Notes: generated by a model from the letters alone, not told the origin. Counted from the first letter of the stretch, positions 18,594-28,107 are shown. The stretch: DNA of 35,246 nucleotides from Pirellulales bacterium (GCA_016933425.1 JAFGAY010000058.1:1-35246); one strand, 5' to 3'. Made by a program: numbers and translations.

Positions 18594-19323
18594 GATTTCC
18601 CTTGCGCCCCAGGAACGTGTAGTAGGGAACCGGCAGGCGAAATTGGTAGGGAAATCGCGTCGTTCCCTCGGCCAATTCGATCGTCTCGAAGCGGCGTTGC
18701 AGATAGGGAATGTGGTCGGGCGAGGGAAAGACATTGTTCGTGGCGAAATAGACCGGCCAGAACGATCGAGCGAGCCAACCGTGGCGACGGCGGCCCTGGG
18801 CCGGAAATTTGCGCGAGACGTAAAAATCGACCACCCCAATCCGACCGCCCGGGGCGAGCATGGCCCAGGCGTTGTCGATCGCCGCGAACCAGTCGGGCAC
18901 CATGGTCAGCGAGTAGGAAAACGTGACGACGTCGGCCGCGCCTTCGGCCGGGCGAAACGTGGCGACGTCGGCCTCGACCGTCTCGACGTTGGTCCAGCCG
19001 TGACGCTCGGCCCGGCGCCGGGCGACCGCCAGCATCGAACCGGACAAATCGACGACGTAGACCTTGGCCAGTTCGGCGATTCGCGGGCCGAGGAATTCAA
19101 GATTCGACGCCGTTCCGCCGCCCAGGTCGACCCAAACACCGCCGCGAGGCACGTCGATCCGTCCATAGACCTCCTCGCGTCCGCGGAGCATCTTGCGGCG
19201 GAACGCGTCGTAGGCCTCGGCCTGGCCGCCGTAAAAATATTCCATCCGCGAGCCGTGGTCCCGGCCGCGAATCGGCCGCAACGTCACCTGGTAAAGCGTT
19301 TTCAGATCGGAGAGGAAGGACAT
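18583..19323 (-). CDS. SAM-dependent methyltransferase, BtaB-like (diacylglyceryl-homoserine N-methyltransferase candidate)
   Basis: MEYFYGGQAEAYDAFRRKMLRGREEVYGRI, VWVDLGGGTASNLEFLG SAM motif I, PDHIPYLQRRFETIELAEGTTRFPYQFRLPVPYYTFLGRK resembles the BtaB C-terminus. Confidence 0.7.
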   Translation of the reverse strand: MSFLSDLKTLYQVTLRPIRGRDHGSRMEYFYGGQAEAYDAFRRKMLRGREEVYGRIDVPRGGVWVDLGGGTASNLEFLGPRIAELAKVYVVDLSGSMLAVARRRAERHGWTNVETVEADVATFRPAEGAADVVTFSYSLTMVPDWFAAIDNAWAMLAPGGRIGVVDFYVSRKFPAQGRRRHGWLARSFWPVYFATNNVFPSPDHIPYLQRRFETIELAEGTTRFPYQFRLPVPYYTFLGRKGNRQD

Positions 19324-19377
19324 GAGCGAGGCTTCTCGGGATGTCGGCCGCGGGACACGCGATGGTGCGCCTCCATT

Positions 19378-19401
19378 GTAGGCCGGATTGAAGCCCGGCG
19401 G
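19378..19401 (+). repeat. GTAGGCCGG short palindromic repeat
   Basis: GTAGGCCGGATTGAAGCCCGGCGG; a related GTAGGCCGGGTTGCAACC lies at 19431-19448. Confidence 0.65.
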
Positions 19402-19452
19402 AAGCAGGTCGATGGGCCGGGGCGCGAGCTGTAGGCCGGGTTGCAACCTTGT

Positions 19453-20340
19453 CTACAACAGGGCCGTGCTGAAATAGCGTTCGGCTCGGTCGGGCAGGAC
19501 GGTGACGACGTTGCCCGGGTGGGTCTTGGCCCATTGGCGCGCGGCCCAGACGTTGGCGCCGGACGAAATTCCGCACAGCAGACCGAAGTCGCGGCCGATT
19601 TGCCGGGTCGTTTCGATGGCGTCCTCGTCGGTCACCTCGATGACCTCGTCGACCAGGGAAATGTCGAGCACGGCCGGAATGAAGCCGTCGCCGATGCCTT
19701 GAATCTGGTGCAGACCCGGCTCGTGGCCCAGCAGGGCCGAGACGTCCTTGGGCTCGACGGCGACTACTTTGGCCTCGGGCCTGTGTTCCTTCAGAAAACG
19801 GCCGACGCCTTGCAGCGTGCCGCCGCTCCCCACGCCGGCGATGAAGCAATCGACCTCGCCCGACATTTGACGCCAGATTTCCTGGGCCGTTTGTTCGTAG
19901 TGGCATCGAGGGTTATCGGGATTGCCGAACTGGTTGGGCACAAAGATGCGCGGATCGGCGGCGGCCATTTCCTCGACCACGCGGACCGCCCCGCCGATGC
20001 TCTCGGCGTCGGGCGTAAGAATCAACTCGGCGCCGAACGCCCGGATGATCTTTTTGCGTTCCTCGCTCATTCCCTCGGGCATGACGATGCGGACACGATA
20101 GCCCTTGAGCCGGCCGATCAGGGCCAGTCCGATGCCCGTGTTGCCGCTGGTCGGCTCACAGATGATGGTGTCGGGTCGCAGTCGCCCGTCGCGTTGGGCC
20201 CCCTCGAGCATGGCCAGGGCAACGCGGTCCTTAATGCTTCCGCCCGGGTTGAGAAATTCGGCCTTGGCAAAGATATTTTCGCCGGCCAGTTGAACCAGCG
20301 GCGTGTTGCCGATCAGATCGAGAACGTTGTCGGTGCGCAT
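19453..20340 (-). CDS. cysK: Cysteine synthase (O-acetylserine sulfhydrylase)
   Basis: LIGNTPLVQL, NPGGSIKDRVAL (PLP lysine), EPTSGNTGIGLA, GVGSGGTLQGVGRFLKE, CGISSGANVWAA. Confidence 0.95.
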   Translation of the reverse strand: MRTDNVLDLIGNTPLVQLAGENIFAKAEFLNPGGSIKDRVALAMLEGAQRDGRLRPDTIICEPTSGNTGIGLALIGRLKGYRVRIVMPEGMSEERKKIIRAFGAELILTPDAESIGGAVRVVEEMAAADPRIFVPNQFGNPDNPRCHYEQTAQEIWRQMSGEVDCFIAGVGSGGTLQGVGRFLKEHRPEAKVVAVEPKDVSALLGHEPGLHQIQGIGDGFIPAVLDISLVDEVIEVTDEDAIETTRQIGRDFGLLCGISSGANVWAARQWAKTHPGNVVTVLPDRAERYFSTALL

Positions 20341-20586
20341 GGTGCGGCCCCCGAGGATCCTGGAGGATTCTTATCGAACCAGGACTATACCACGGCGACG
20401 CGAGCGGCCGCAAGATTGGGCTGGCGTCGGGGCGTTCTTTCCGGGCAGCGAATAAGGCAAGTGACCCCAACGTCCGCGATTCGCGGGGTGGATTGCCGGG
20501 GTGTGGACAATCTGCTAGACTGGACAATTCTCCGAAATCCGATGTTGTCCGTGGCCTGCCCCTTGTCTCAAGGAAACACACGTCCC

Positions 20587-22677
20587 ATGTTCGGAATGCA
20601 TCCGCTTCTGGCCGAGACGGCAACCACCGGCGCGATGGTCGAATCGGCCATTTCCTGGATCGATTGGCTGGTTGTCGCCGGGTATATCTGCGGCGTCGTG
20701 GGCCTGGGACTTTGGGTCGGGCTTCGGCGCAGGGCGTCGGAGGGGGCGGGCTATTTCCTCGCCGAGAAGTCGCTCACATGGCCCGTCATCGGCCTGGCCC
20801 TCTTTTCGACCAACATTTCGACGATCCATCTGGTTGGTTTGGCGCAGTCGGGATACACCACGGGCCTGGCCTACGGCAATTTCGAGTGGATGGCGCCCTT
20901 CACGCTGATTATCCTTTCGCTGTTTTTCGCGCCTTTCTATCTTCGGTCGAAGGTGACCACGCTTCCCGACTTTCTCGAAAAGCGCTATTGCCGTCCGTGC
21001 CGCGACTGGCTGGCGGCCATTTCGATCCTCTCGGCCGTGTTCGTCCATCTGGGATTCACGTTGTTCACCGGCGTCGTTGTGCTCGAGGGCTTCTTGCTCA
21101 ACGATCTGGTGGCCAATCCGGCCGCGTGGCGCTGGGTGACGCTGTGCGTCATCGGCGGGCTGGCCGGACTCTATACGATCGTCGGCGGCCTGATGGCCGT
21201 CGTGCTGACCGAATCGCTCGACACAATCGTGCTGCTAGTCGGCGCGATCTGCATCACAATCTTCGGATTCGTCGCCGTCGGCGGCTGGGACGGGCTCGAA
21301 AAGGCGATGGCCGAATTGGCCGAGGCCAAACAGCTTGCCCAAACGTCGCCCGAGTTGGCCGCCGAGGCTAGTCCGATCAATCCGCATGAGATTCCCGACA
21401 ATGTTGGAAAACACCTGAGCATCGTGCGTCCTCACGGCGACACGTCTACCTTGCCCTGGTACTCCGTCCTGCTCGGCTATCCGGTGATCGGCATCTGGTA
21501 CTGGTGCACCGATCAGACGATTGTTCAGCGCGTGCTCGGGGCCAAGAACGAGAACCACGCCCGGGTCGGGCCGCTGTTTGCCGGGTTCATCAAGGTGTTG
21601 CCGGTGTTCATTTTCGTTTTGCCGGGCATTATATGCCTGACGATGATCCACCAGGGCCAGATGGGCACGCTGCCGGTGATGCTCGACAAGGCCGGCCAGC
21701 CGATTCTCGACGCGGTGACGGGCCAGCCCATCCCCAACACGAAGGCCACGCTCGACACGCTGATCAAGGGTCTTCTGCCGACGGGGCTCAAGGGCCTCAT
21801 GGCGGCCGCGCTCTTGGCGGCGCTCATGAGCACCGTGTCGGGCGCGCTCAACTCGATCGCCACGCTGTTTAGTTACGACCTCTACAAACGATGGCGGCCC
21901 GACACGTCCGACCGAAAACTGGTCGGCATCGGCCGCATCGTGACGGGCTGCGCCATGGTGGCGGCCATTGCCTGGTCGCCCTACGTCGAGAAGCTCGGCG
22001 GCATTTTCGACGGGCTGAACAAGATGATTACCTTCATTGCGCCGCCGATCACCGCTCTATTTCTCTTAGGCGTTTTCTGGCGCAAGGCCACCGGCCGGGC
22101 GGCGCTTGTCACGGCCTGGTTTGGAACGCTGCTCGGGCTGGTCACGTTCCTGCTCACTTTCCTCGGCACGCTCGATGCATTCGAGCCTTTCGGCACGCTC
22201 GACACATGGACCAAACATCTCGGTTTTCAGATTCCATTTCTTCTGATCGGGTTCTATCTCTTCATTGTTTGTTCGATTGTCCTGGTGCTCCACTCCTATT
22301 CGCGGCGGCTGACCATACGGATCAGCGCGGCCGGCACGATCGTCGGCGCCGTCGGGGCCATTGCCATTGCGGCGGGCGCTTTGGATCTCTTGGCCGCGCA
22401 GACCACGACCGCGGCGTCCGACGCATTGCTCGTTTATCCAACGTGGCTCCCGTGGGTGCTCGTACCCGGTTTTCTATTTGGCGTGAGTTCGCCCATCCTG
22501 CTGTTGATCACGCTCTTGGTGCCCGATCAGCCCGAGTCGCCCGAGCGGGACGAGCTTGTCTGGAAATCGCCCTTGGAACCACTCCGCGGTCAAGCGTGGC
22601 GCGGAATCGGCAATTTTCGCGTTTTAACGGTGGTTCTCTTCGTGACGATGATCGTTTTCTACTGGCTTTTCTCGTAG
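20587..22677 (+). CDS. Sodium:solute symporter (SSS family, SGLT-like)
   Basis: GYFLAEKSLTWPVIGLALFSTNISTIHLVGLAQSGY, LPDFLEKRYC, IGIWYWCTDQTIVQRVLGAKNENHAR, LMAALMSTVSGALNSIATLFSYDLY; ORF extension upstream of 20587 is antisense to cysK and rejected. Confidence 0.92.
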   Translation: MFGMHPLLAETATTGAMVESAISWIDWLVVAGYICGVVGLGLWVGLRRRASEGAGYFLAEKSLTWPVIGLALFSTNISTIHLVGLAQSGYTTGLAYGNFEWMAPFTLIILSLFFAPFYLRSKVTTLPDFLEKRYCRPCRDWLAAISILSAVFVHLGFTLFTGVVVLEGFLLNDLVANPAAWRWVTLCVIGGLAGLYTIVGGLMAVVLTESLDTIVLLVGAICITIFGFVAVGGWDGLEKAMAELAEAKQLAQTSPELAAEASPINPHEIPDNVGKHLSIVRPHGDTSTLPWYSVLLGYPVIGIWYWCTDQTIVQRVLGAKNENHARVGPLFAGFIKVLPVFIFVLPGIICLTMIHQGQMGTLPVMLDKAGQPILDAVTGQPIPNTKATLDTLIKGLLPTGLKGLMAAALLAALMSTVSGALNSIATLFSYDLYKRWRPDTSDRKLVGIGRIVTGCAMVAAIAWSPYVEKLGGIFDGLNKMITFIAPPITALFLLGVFWRKATGRAALVTAWFGTLLGLVTFLLTFLGTLDAFEPFGTLDTWTKHLGFQIPFLLIGFYLFIVCSIVLVLHSYSRRLTIRISAAGTIVGAVGAIAIAAGALDLLAAQTTTAASDALLVYPTWLPWVLVPGFLFGVSSPILLLITLLVPDQPESPERDELVWKSPLEPLRGQAWRGIGNFRVLTVVLFVTMIVFYWLFS

Positions 22678-22694
22678 TATGATAGGGGAGTGTC

Positions 22695-22726
22695 GTAGGT
22701 GGCGCGGCCTTCCAGCGCGAGCCACC
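22695..22726 (+). repeat. GTAGGTGGC-type short palindromic repeat
   Basis: GTAGGTGGCGCGGCCTTCCAGCGCGAGCCACC: GGTGGC...GCG / CGC..GCCACC hairpin between symporter and fusion gene. Confidence 0.55.
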
Positions 22727-22766
22727 CAGGCTGCAACGGCATGGCATTAACCGCGTGAGACTCCCC

Positions 22767-25487
22767 ATGTCCACAAACAAGCCGATTGTCGATGATACGG
22801 TTGTCGTCATTCTCGCGGCCGGCAAGGGAACGCGGATGGGCCGCGACGACCAGGCCAAAGTTTGCTTCGAAATCGACGGCGCGCCGGCCATCAACCGGAC
22901 CATCGCCGCGTTCAAGAAAAACCGCTTCAGCCGGTTCGTGCTCGTGCTGGGGGATCGGGCCGAACAGGTGCTCCAGACGGTCGACGCCAAGCACCCGGGC
23001 GCGATGTACGTCTATCAGCATCCTCAGTTGGGCACCGGCCACGCCGGACGCATCGCCGCCGACGCGCTGGCGACCATGGGCCACGAAGGCCATGTGTTTG
23101 TGTCGATGGGCGACAAGCACATCGAACCGGTGGCGATCGAAACGCTCGTGGCCGGCTACGTCAAACTGCAACCCGACATGGCTTTGTTGACCCTGCCGCG
23201 ACCCAAGGGTTCCGACGCGCCCGGCGGACGCGTGTTGTTGGATTCGTCGGGCCAGGCCGTGGACATTATCGAGCAGGCCGACCTGGCGAAGCAGTCGATC
23301 GTCGACGAGTTGACCGACGCGGCAGCGCGGAACGGCTCGGTGTCGGCCGACGAAATCCGCGACGTGGTGGCCCGGCATCTGCCCAAGCCCGACAAGCAAA
23401 AGATCGCCGTGCCCGAACTGCTCGAGCTGGCCCGGCGACGTAAGACGATCGACGCGGCGGCGCTGGCGCGATTGTTCGACGAGGCCCGCTATCACCTGGA
23501 GATCGACGGCCGGCATTATTCCGCGCGGCAAATCGACGGGATGTGCACCGGGTTGAATCCGAGTCTTTATCTGTTTCGGGCCGAGGCATTTTACACGGGC
23601 ATGGGTCTGCTGTGCAACGACAACGCCCAGGGCGAGTACTACATCACCGACGTGATCCGGCGCCTGGCTTCGGTCCGCGACGAACGGGGCGCGGCGCGGT
23701 ATAAGATCCGGTCGGTCCCGGCCGGCAATCGCGATTGGGTCCAGGGTTTCAATTCGCCCGACGAGTTGCTGGCCATTGCCGATTACGTCCGCCGCAAGAA
23801 GCTGAGCCGGGCAAAGGCGGCGTCGCAAGGGCAGGGGGGCCGGCCTCGGCTCAAGCCGAACCAGTATGCCACGGTTCGCCAGTGGCTCTCGAAGATCGAG
23901 GCGGGCCGACCAAGCCTCGGCCGGTGGCTTACGCGGATTTATGGAAAACACGATGCCTTGCACGAGGCCAAGACGAAGGACCTGGCCGCGGTCCTGGCGT
24001 GCTTCGGCAAGCAGTTCGGATTTGATGAAAAAGTCTGCATCGTTCGCGCGCCGGGGCGAGTCAACCTGATGGGCCGCCACGTCGATCACCGCGGCGGATC
24101 GACCAACTTCCTGGCAATCGACCGCGAGACGATCGCCGTGGCCTCGCCGCGCGACGACAACAACGTCGTGGCCGTCAGCACGCGGCCGCGCCAGTTCAAA
24201 CCGGTGCGGTTCAACGTTTCCGAGCTGATCGGCCGATTCGGATGGAGCGATTGGATAAACTTCGTCAACAGCGATTGGGTCCGCAATTTGCTTTACGGCG
24301 CGGCGGGCGACTGGGGCAACTACGTCAAGGCGGCCATGCTCCGGCTTCAACACCAATTTCAGGACGTTCAGGTCCGGGGTCTCAACCTGGCCGTGCATGG
24401 CAACGTGCCGATGGCCGCGGGCCTGAGCAGCAGTTCGACGCTCGTGGTGGCCACGCTCCAGGCGGCCATCGCCCTGAACGGCTTCGAGCTGACCAGCCGG
24501 CAGTTCATCGACCTGTGCGGCGAGGGGGAATGGTTTGTCGGCTCGCGCGGCGGCGCCGGCGATCACGCGGCCATATACCTAGGCCAGCGCGGCAAGATCG
24601 CCCACGTCGGCTACCTTCCCTTCCGCGTCGAACGCATTCTCGACGCGCCGAAGAACTATCAGCTAGTCATTGCCAACAGCCACGTCAAGGCCGCCAAGAG
24701 CGCGGCGGCCAAACACACGTTTAACGAAAAGGTGGCCGCTTACAATCTGGGCCTCGCCCTGCTGAAACAACGCTGTCCCGAGGTTGCCGCCTCGCTTCAG
24801 CACGTGCGCGACATCGATCCGGAACGATTGGGCCGCACGACCAGCGATATTTACCGAATGTTGCTCAAAGTGCCCCAGTTCATGACTCGCCGCGATTTTC
24901 GCTCGATGTTTTCCTCGGAACACGCCGACTTGCTCGACGTGAATTTCGCCACCCACGACGAGCCGGATCGCTACAATCCGCGGGGAATTCTGTTGTATGG
25001 CGCGGCCGAGATCATGAGGAGCCGCATGTGCGGCGACCTGCTCCAAGAGCATCGCATCGAGGAACTGGGCCGGCTCATGAACGTCAGCCACGACGGCGAC
25101 CGGATTAGCCGCCGCGCGGCCGACGGCGCGTATCAAATGGTCGAGGAACCTTATACCGACGCTTGCCTGAACCAGTTGATCTCGGACCTGGCCAGCGAAG
25201 ACCCGGCGCGAGTGCTGGGCGCTCAGCTCTACATGCAGCCGGGCGCCTACCGGTGCAGCACGCCGGAAATCGACCGGATGGTCGACGTGGTCCGCGAAGC
25301 GCCGGGAGTGGTTGGAGCGCAGTTGGCCGGCGCCGGGTTGGGCGGCTGCATCATGATTCTCGCCCACCGCGATCGCATCGATGCCGCGCGCAAGGCATTG
25401 GTCGACCGCTACTATCGCCCCAAGGGGCTCAAGCCCGACGTCCTGCCGTGCATCGCCACCGACGGGGCCGGACTGGCCGAATTCTGA
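22767..25487 (+). CDS. Bifunctional sugar nucleotidyltransferase - GHMP (galactokinase-like) kinase fusion
   Basis: N-terminal VVVILAAGKGTRMG, HPQLGTGHAGR, QGEYYITDVIRRL (GlmU-like pyrophosphorylase); C-terminal VRAPGRVNLMGRHVDHRGG, GNVPMAAGLSSSSTLVVATLQAA and GAGLGGCIMIL (GalK/GHMP motifs 1-3); one uninterrupted frame. Confidence 0.9.
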   Translation: MSTNKPIVDDTVVVILAAGKGTRMGRDDQAKVCFEIDGAPAINRTIAAFKKNRFSRFVLVLGDRAEQVLQTVDAKHPGAMYVYQHPQLGTGHAGRIAADALATMGHEGHVFVSMGDKHIEPVAIETLVAGYVKLQPDMALLTLPRPKGSDAPGGRVLLDSSGQAVDIIEQADLAKQSIVDELTDAAARNGSVSADEIRDVVARHLPKPDKQKIAVPELLELARRRKTIDAAALARLFDEARYHLEIDGRHYSARQIDGMCTGLNPSLYLFRAEAFYTGMGLLCNDNAQGEYYITDVIRRLASVRDERGAARYKIRSVPAGNRDWVQGFNSPDELLAIADYVRRKKLSRAKAASQGQGGRPRLKPNQYATVRQWLSKIEAGRPSLGRWLTRIYGKHDALHEAKTKDLAAVLACFGKQFGFDEKVCIVRAPGRVNLMGRHVDHRGGSTNFLAIDRETIAVASPRDDNNVVAVSTRPRQFKPVRFNVSELIGRFGWSDWINFVNSDWVRNLLYGAAGDWGNYVKAAMLRLQHQFQDVQVRGLNLAVHGNVPMAAGLSSSSTLVVATLQAAIALNGFELTSRQFIDLCGEGEWFVGSRGGAGDHAAIYLGQRGKIAHVGYLPFRVERILDAPKNYQLVIANSHVKAAKSAAAKHTFNEKVAAYNLGLALLKQRCPEVAASLQHVRDIDPERLGRTTSDIYRMLLKVPQFMTRRDFRSMFSSEHADLLDVNFATHDEPDRYNPRGILLYGAAEIMRSRMCGDLLQEHRIEELGRLMNVSHDGDRISRRAADGAYQMVEEPYTDACLNQLISDLASEDPARVLGAQLYMQPGAYRCSTPEIDRMVDVVREAPGVVGAQLAGAGLGGCIMILAHRDRIDAARKALVDRYYRPKGLKPDVLPCIATDGAGLAEF

Positions 25488-25680
25488 ACCGCGCGAAGCT
25501 GTCCGGGCATCCGGGCCGAGGAGCGACATCCGGCGTTCGGGGATTCGCGCGGGCATTCACAAAATTCGCCTAACTCTATTGGCTGGGTAAATAAACGTTC
25601 GGGGTAAAGGTTGTTATTACCCGATCATAAGAGCATAATAAGGGGATCGTGACACCCTCCACCGAATATCCTTCCTTCGC

Positions 25681-26541
25681 ATGGGACCAACTGCCATGAG
25701 TTCCATTCTCCGTTGTGGCCGCTTCGTTTTTTCCACATCAGGCATCGCCAACCGCCGATTGAAGCACGCGCGGCGAGGTTGGGCGCTTCTGATTTTTCTG
25801 GCCCTGGGCGGCGCGTTGTCGGTGGTGGTGGGCGGCGAATGGAAAAGCGGAATCATCTGGCCCGCGCCGCCCGTGGTCGACCCGGGCCCGGTGGGCGGCC
25901 CCCCATCGGATGCGATCGTCCTGTTCGACGGTAAAAACCTCTCGCAATGGGATGGCGGCGAAAATTGGCTCGTCCGGGACGGCGCGGCCATTGTCGGAAA
26001 GGGCAACATCTCGACCAAACAGAGTTTCGGCGATTGCCAGTTGCACGTCGAATGGGCCTCGCCCAAGGAACCCAAGGGCAGCGACCAATCGCGCGGCAAT
26101 AGCGGCGTCTACCTGATGGGCCGTTACGAAGTTCAGATTCTCGACTCCTACCAGAACGAGACCTACGCCGACGGCCAGGCCGGGGCGATTTACAAACAAT
26201 CGCCGCCGATGGTCAACGCGTGCCGGCCGCCGGGCCAGTGGCAGACGTACGACGTCATTTTCCACGCCCCGCGGTTCACGCCCGACGGCGCGGTCGAGCG
26301 TCCGGCCACAATCACCGTGCTGCATAACGGCGTGGTGATTCAAGATCATTTCCAACTAGCCGGCGGCACGTTCTGGCACAAGCCGCCCGAATACGAACCG
26401 CACGCCGAACGATTGCCCATCCTATTGCAGAACCACGGAGCCCCAGTGCGATTCCGCAACATCTGGGTCCGAGAACTCGTGCCGCCGGTCGACAAACAGC
26501 CGATCCAAACCGACACAAACGAAACTGAGAGCAAGGACTGA
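25681..26541 (+). CDS. DUF1080 (3-keto-disaccharide hydrolase-like) domain protein
   Basis: IVLFDGKNLSQWDGGENWLVRDGAAIVGKGNISTKQSFGDCQLHVEW...SRGNSGVYLMGRYEVQILDSY...PGQWQTYDVIFHAPRF...LQNHGAPVRFRNIWVREL. Confidence 0.92.
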   Translation: MGPTAMSSILRCGRFVFSTSGIANRRLKHARRGWALLIFLALGGALSVVVGGEWKSGIIWPAPPVVDPGPVGGPPSDAIVLFDGKNLSQWDGGENWLVRDGAAIVGKGNISTKQSFGDCQLHVEWASPKEPKGSDQSRGNSGVYLMGRYEVQILDSYQNETYADGQAGAIYKQSPPMVNACRPPGQWQTYDVIFHAPRFTPDGAVERPATITVLHNGVVIQDHFQLAGGTFWHKPPEYEPHAERLPILLQNHGAPVRFRNIWVRELVPPVDKQPIQTDTNETESKD

Positions 26542-26605
26542 GCGAAGAATAAAAGCAAGACGAAGAACTGGGCCAGTTTCAGAACGCGTTATGAGGTAAA
26601 ACCTC

Positions 26606-28069
26606 GTGTCCGACCGAGAAACCGCGATCCATTATCGGTTCCTGTTGCCGGTGACGCTGTCCGTCGCGCTGGGGGGGCTGTTGTTTGGCTACGACACGGC
26701 CGTCATCTCGGGGTGCATTGGGTATTTGACCACCCATTTCCATCTCGACGAGGCCATGAAAGGCTGGGTTGCGTCGAGCGCCTTGGTTGGGTGCATCGGC
26801 GGAGCCATGGCTGCCGGCTTCGTCAGCGACGCGATCGGCCGCAAACGCACGTTGATCTTGTGCGCCGCTCTGTTTGCCCTTTCGGCCGTCGGCTCGGCGA
26901 TTCCCCGCACGGTTACCCAACTGGTGCTCGCCCGAATTCTCGGCGGCCTGGCCGTCGGCGGCGCCTCGATGACCGTGCCCATGTACATCGCCGAATTAGC
27001 GCCCGAGCGGATTCGCGGACGGCTCATCTCGCTGTATCAATTGGCCGTCGTCGTCGGAATATCCGTGGTCTTTTTCATCAATATGTTGATCCAGGGGCAG
27101 GGGACCGATGCCTGGAACGTTGAAACCGGCTGGCGGTGGATGTTCGCTTCCGAGACGTTGCCGGCCATGCTGTTCGGCGTTTTGCTCCTCGGGATTCCCG
27201 AGAGTCCGCGCTGGTTGATGGGTCGATCGCGCCCGGCCGAGGCGCGGGCCGTTTTGGATCGGGTTCAGGACCGTCAAGCAGCCAACGTGGTCCTCGCGCA
27301 GATTCAGGATTCGCTTCGCCACGAGAAGGGGGGCTTTCGCGAGGTTTTCGCCCCCGAATTCCGCCCGGCGCTGCTGATCGGCATATGTCTGGCCCTCTTC
27401 CAGCAGTGCAGCGGGATCAATGTGATCATGTACTACGCCCCCGAGATTTTTAAAGCCATAGGGGCGGAGGCCGACAGCGCGTTTCGCCAGGCCGTCGTAA
27501 TCGGCGCGGTCAATCTCGCGTTCACCTTCGTCGCCATCTGGCTGGTGGATCGCGTGGGCCGAAAGGCGTTGATGCTCGTCGGTTCGCTGGTCCAGGCCGT
27601 GGCGCTCGGCGCGGTTGGCTGGCTTTACTACGTGGGCGAGTCCAATTCGTTCACGTTCTCGTTGGGCGGAATCGAGATGTCGGCGTGGTTCCATCACGAG
27701 GGCGGGTCGAGCATGTTGCTGCTCGTTTTTATCCTGGTGTACGTGGCCGCCTTCGCCGCCACGATGGGCCCGGTCGTCTGGATCGTCATCGCCGAAATCT
27801 TCCCGAACAAAGTCCGCGGCCGAGCGATGACCCTGGCCACGTTCGCGCTCTGGACGGCCTGTTACCTCATGTCGCAAACCTACCCGATGCTCGTCGAAAG
27901 CGACATCATCGGAAACGCCGCGACCTTTTGGATCTACAGCGTGGTAAGCCTGCTGACGGTTGCGTTCGTCTGGGGCTACGTGCCGGAAACCAAAGGGCGC
28001 ACCCTCGAGGAAATCGAAGCAAGCTGGCTCTCACGACGACGTTCTATACCAAAAAAACCAATCTCCTGA
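26606..28069 (+). CDS. MFS sugar porter family transporter
   Basis: GGLLFGYDTAVISG, DAIGRKRTLI, LGIPESPRWLM, QQCSGINVIMYYAPEIF, VWIVIAEIFPNKVRGRAM, YVPETKGRTLEEIE; GTG start at 26606. Confidence 0.95.
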   Translation: MSDRETAIHYRFLLPVTLSVALGGLLFGYDTAVISGCIGYLTTHFHLDEAMKGWVASSALVGCIGGAMAAGFVSDAIGRKRTLILCAALFALSAVGSAIPRTVTQLVLARILGGLAVGGASMTVPMYIAELAPERIRGRLISLYQLAVVVGISVVFFINMLIQGQGTDAWNVETGWRWMFASETLPAMLFGVLLLGIPESPRWLMGRSRPAEARAVLDRVQDRQAANVVLAQIQDSLRHEKGGFREVFAPEFRPALLIGICLALFQQCSGINVIMYYAPEIFKAIGAEADSAFRQAVVIGAVNLAFTFVAIWLVDRVGRKALMLVGSLVQAVALGAVGWLYYVGESNSFTFSLGGIEMSAWFHHEGGSSMLLLVFILVYVAAFAATMGPVVWIVIAEIFPNKVRGRAMTLATFALWTACYLMSQTYPMLVESDIIGNAATFWIYSVVSLLTVAFVWGYVPETKGRTLEEIEASWLSRRRSIPKKPIS

Positions 28070-28107
28070 CGTATTTACACCCTGATACACTTGAAGAAAG
28101 GTGAATC

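Noticed and set aside
19441-20586. N-terminal extension of the symporter ORF over the cysK region
   Set aside because: It is antisense to conserved cysK; the symporter has a good start near 20587 followed by its first TM segments.
22659-24566. 635-aa minus-strand ORF antisense to the nucleotidyltransferase-kinase fusion
   Set aside because: No recognisable motifs; the sense strand has clear conserved GlmU/GHMP motifs, and long antisense ORFs are expected in GC-rich DNA.
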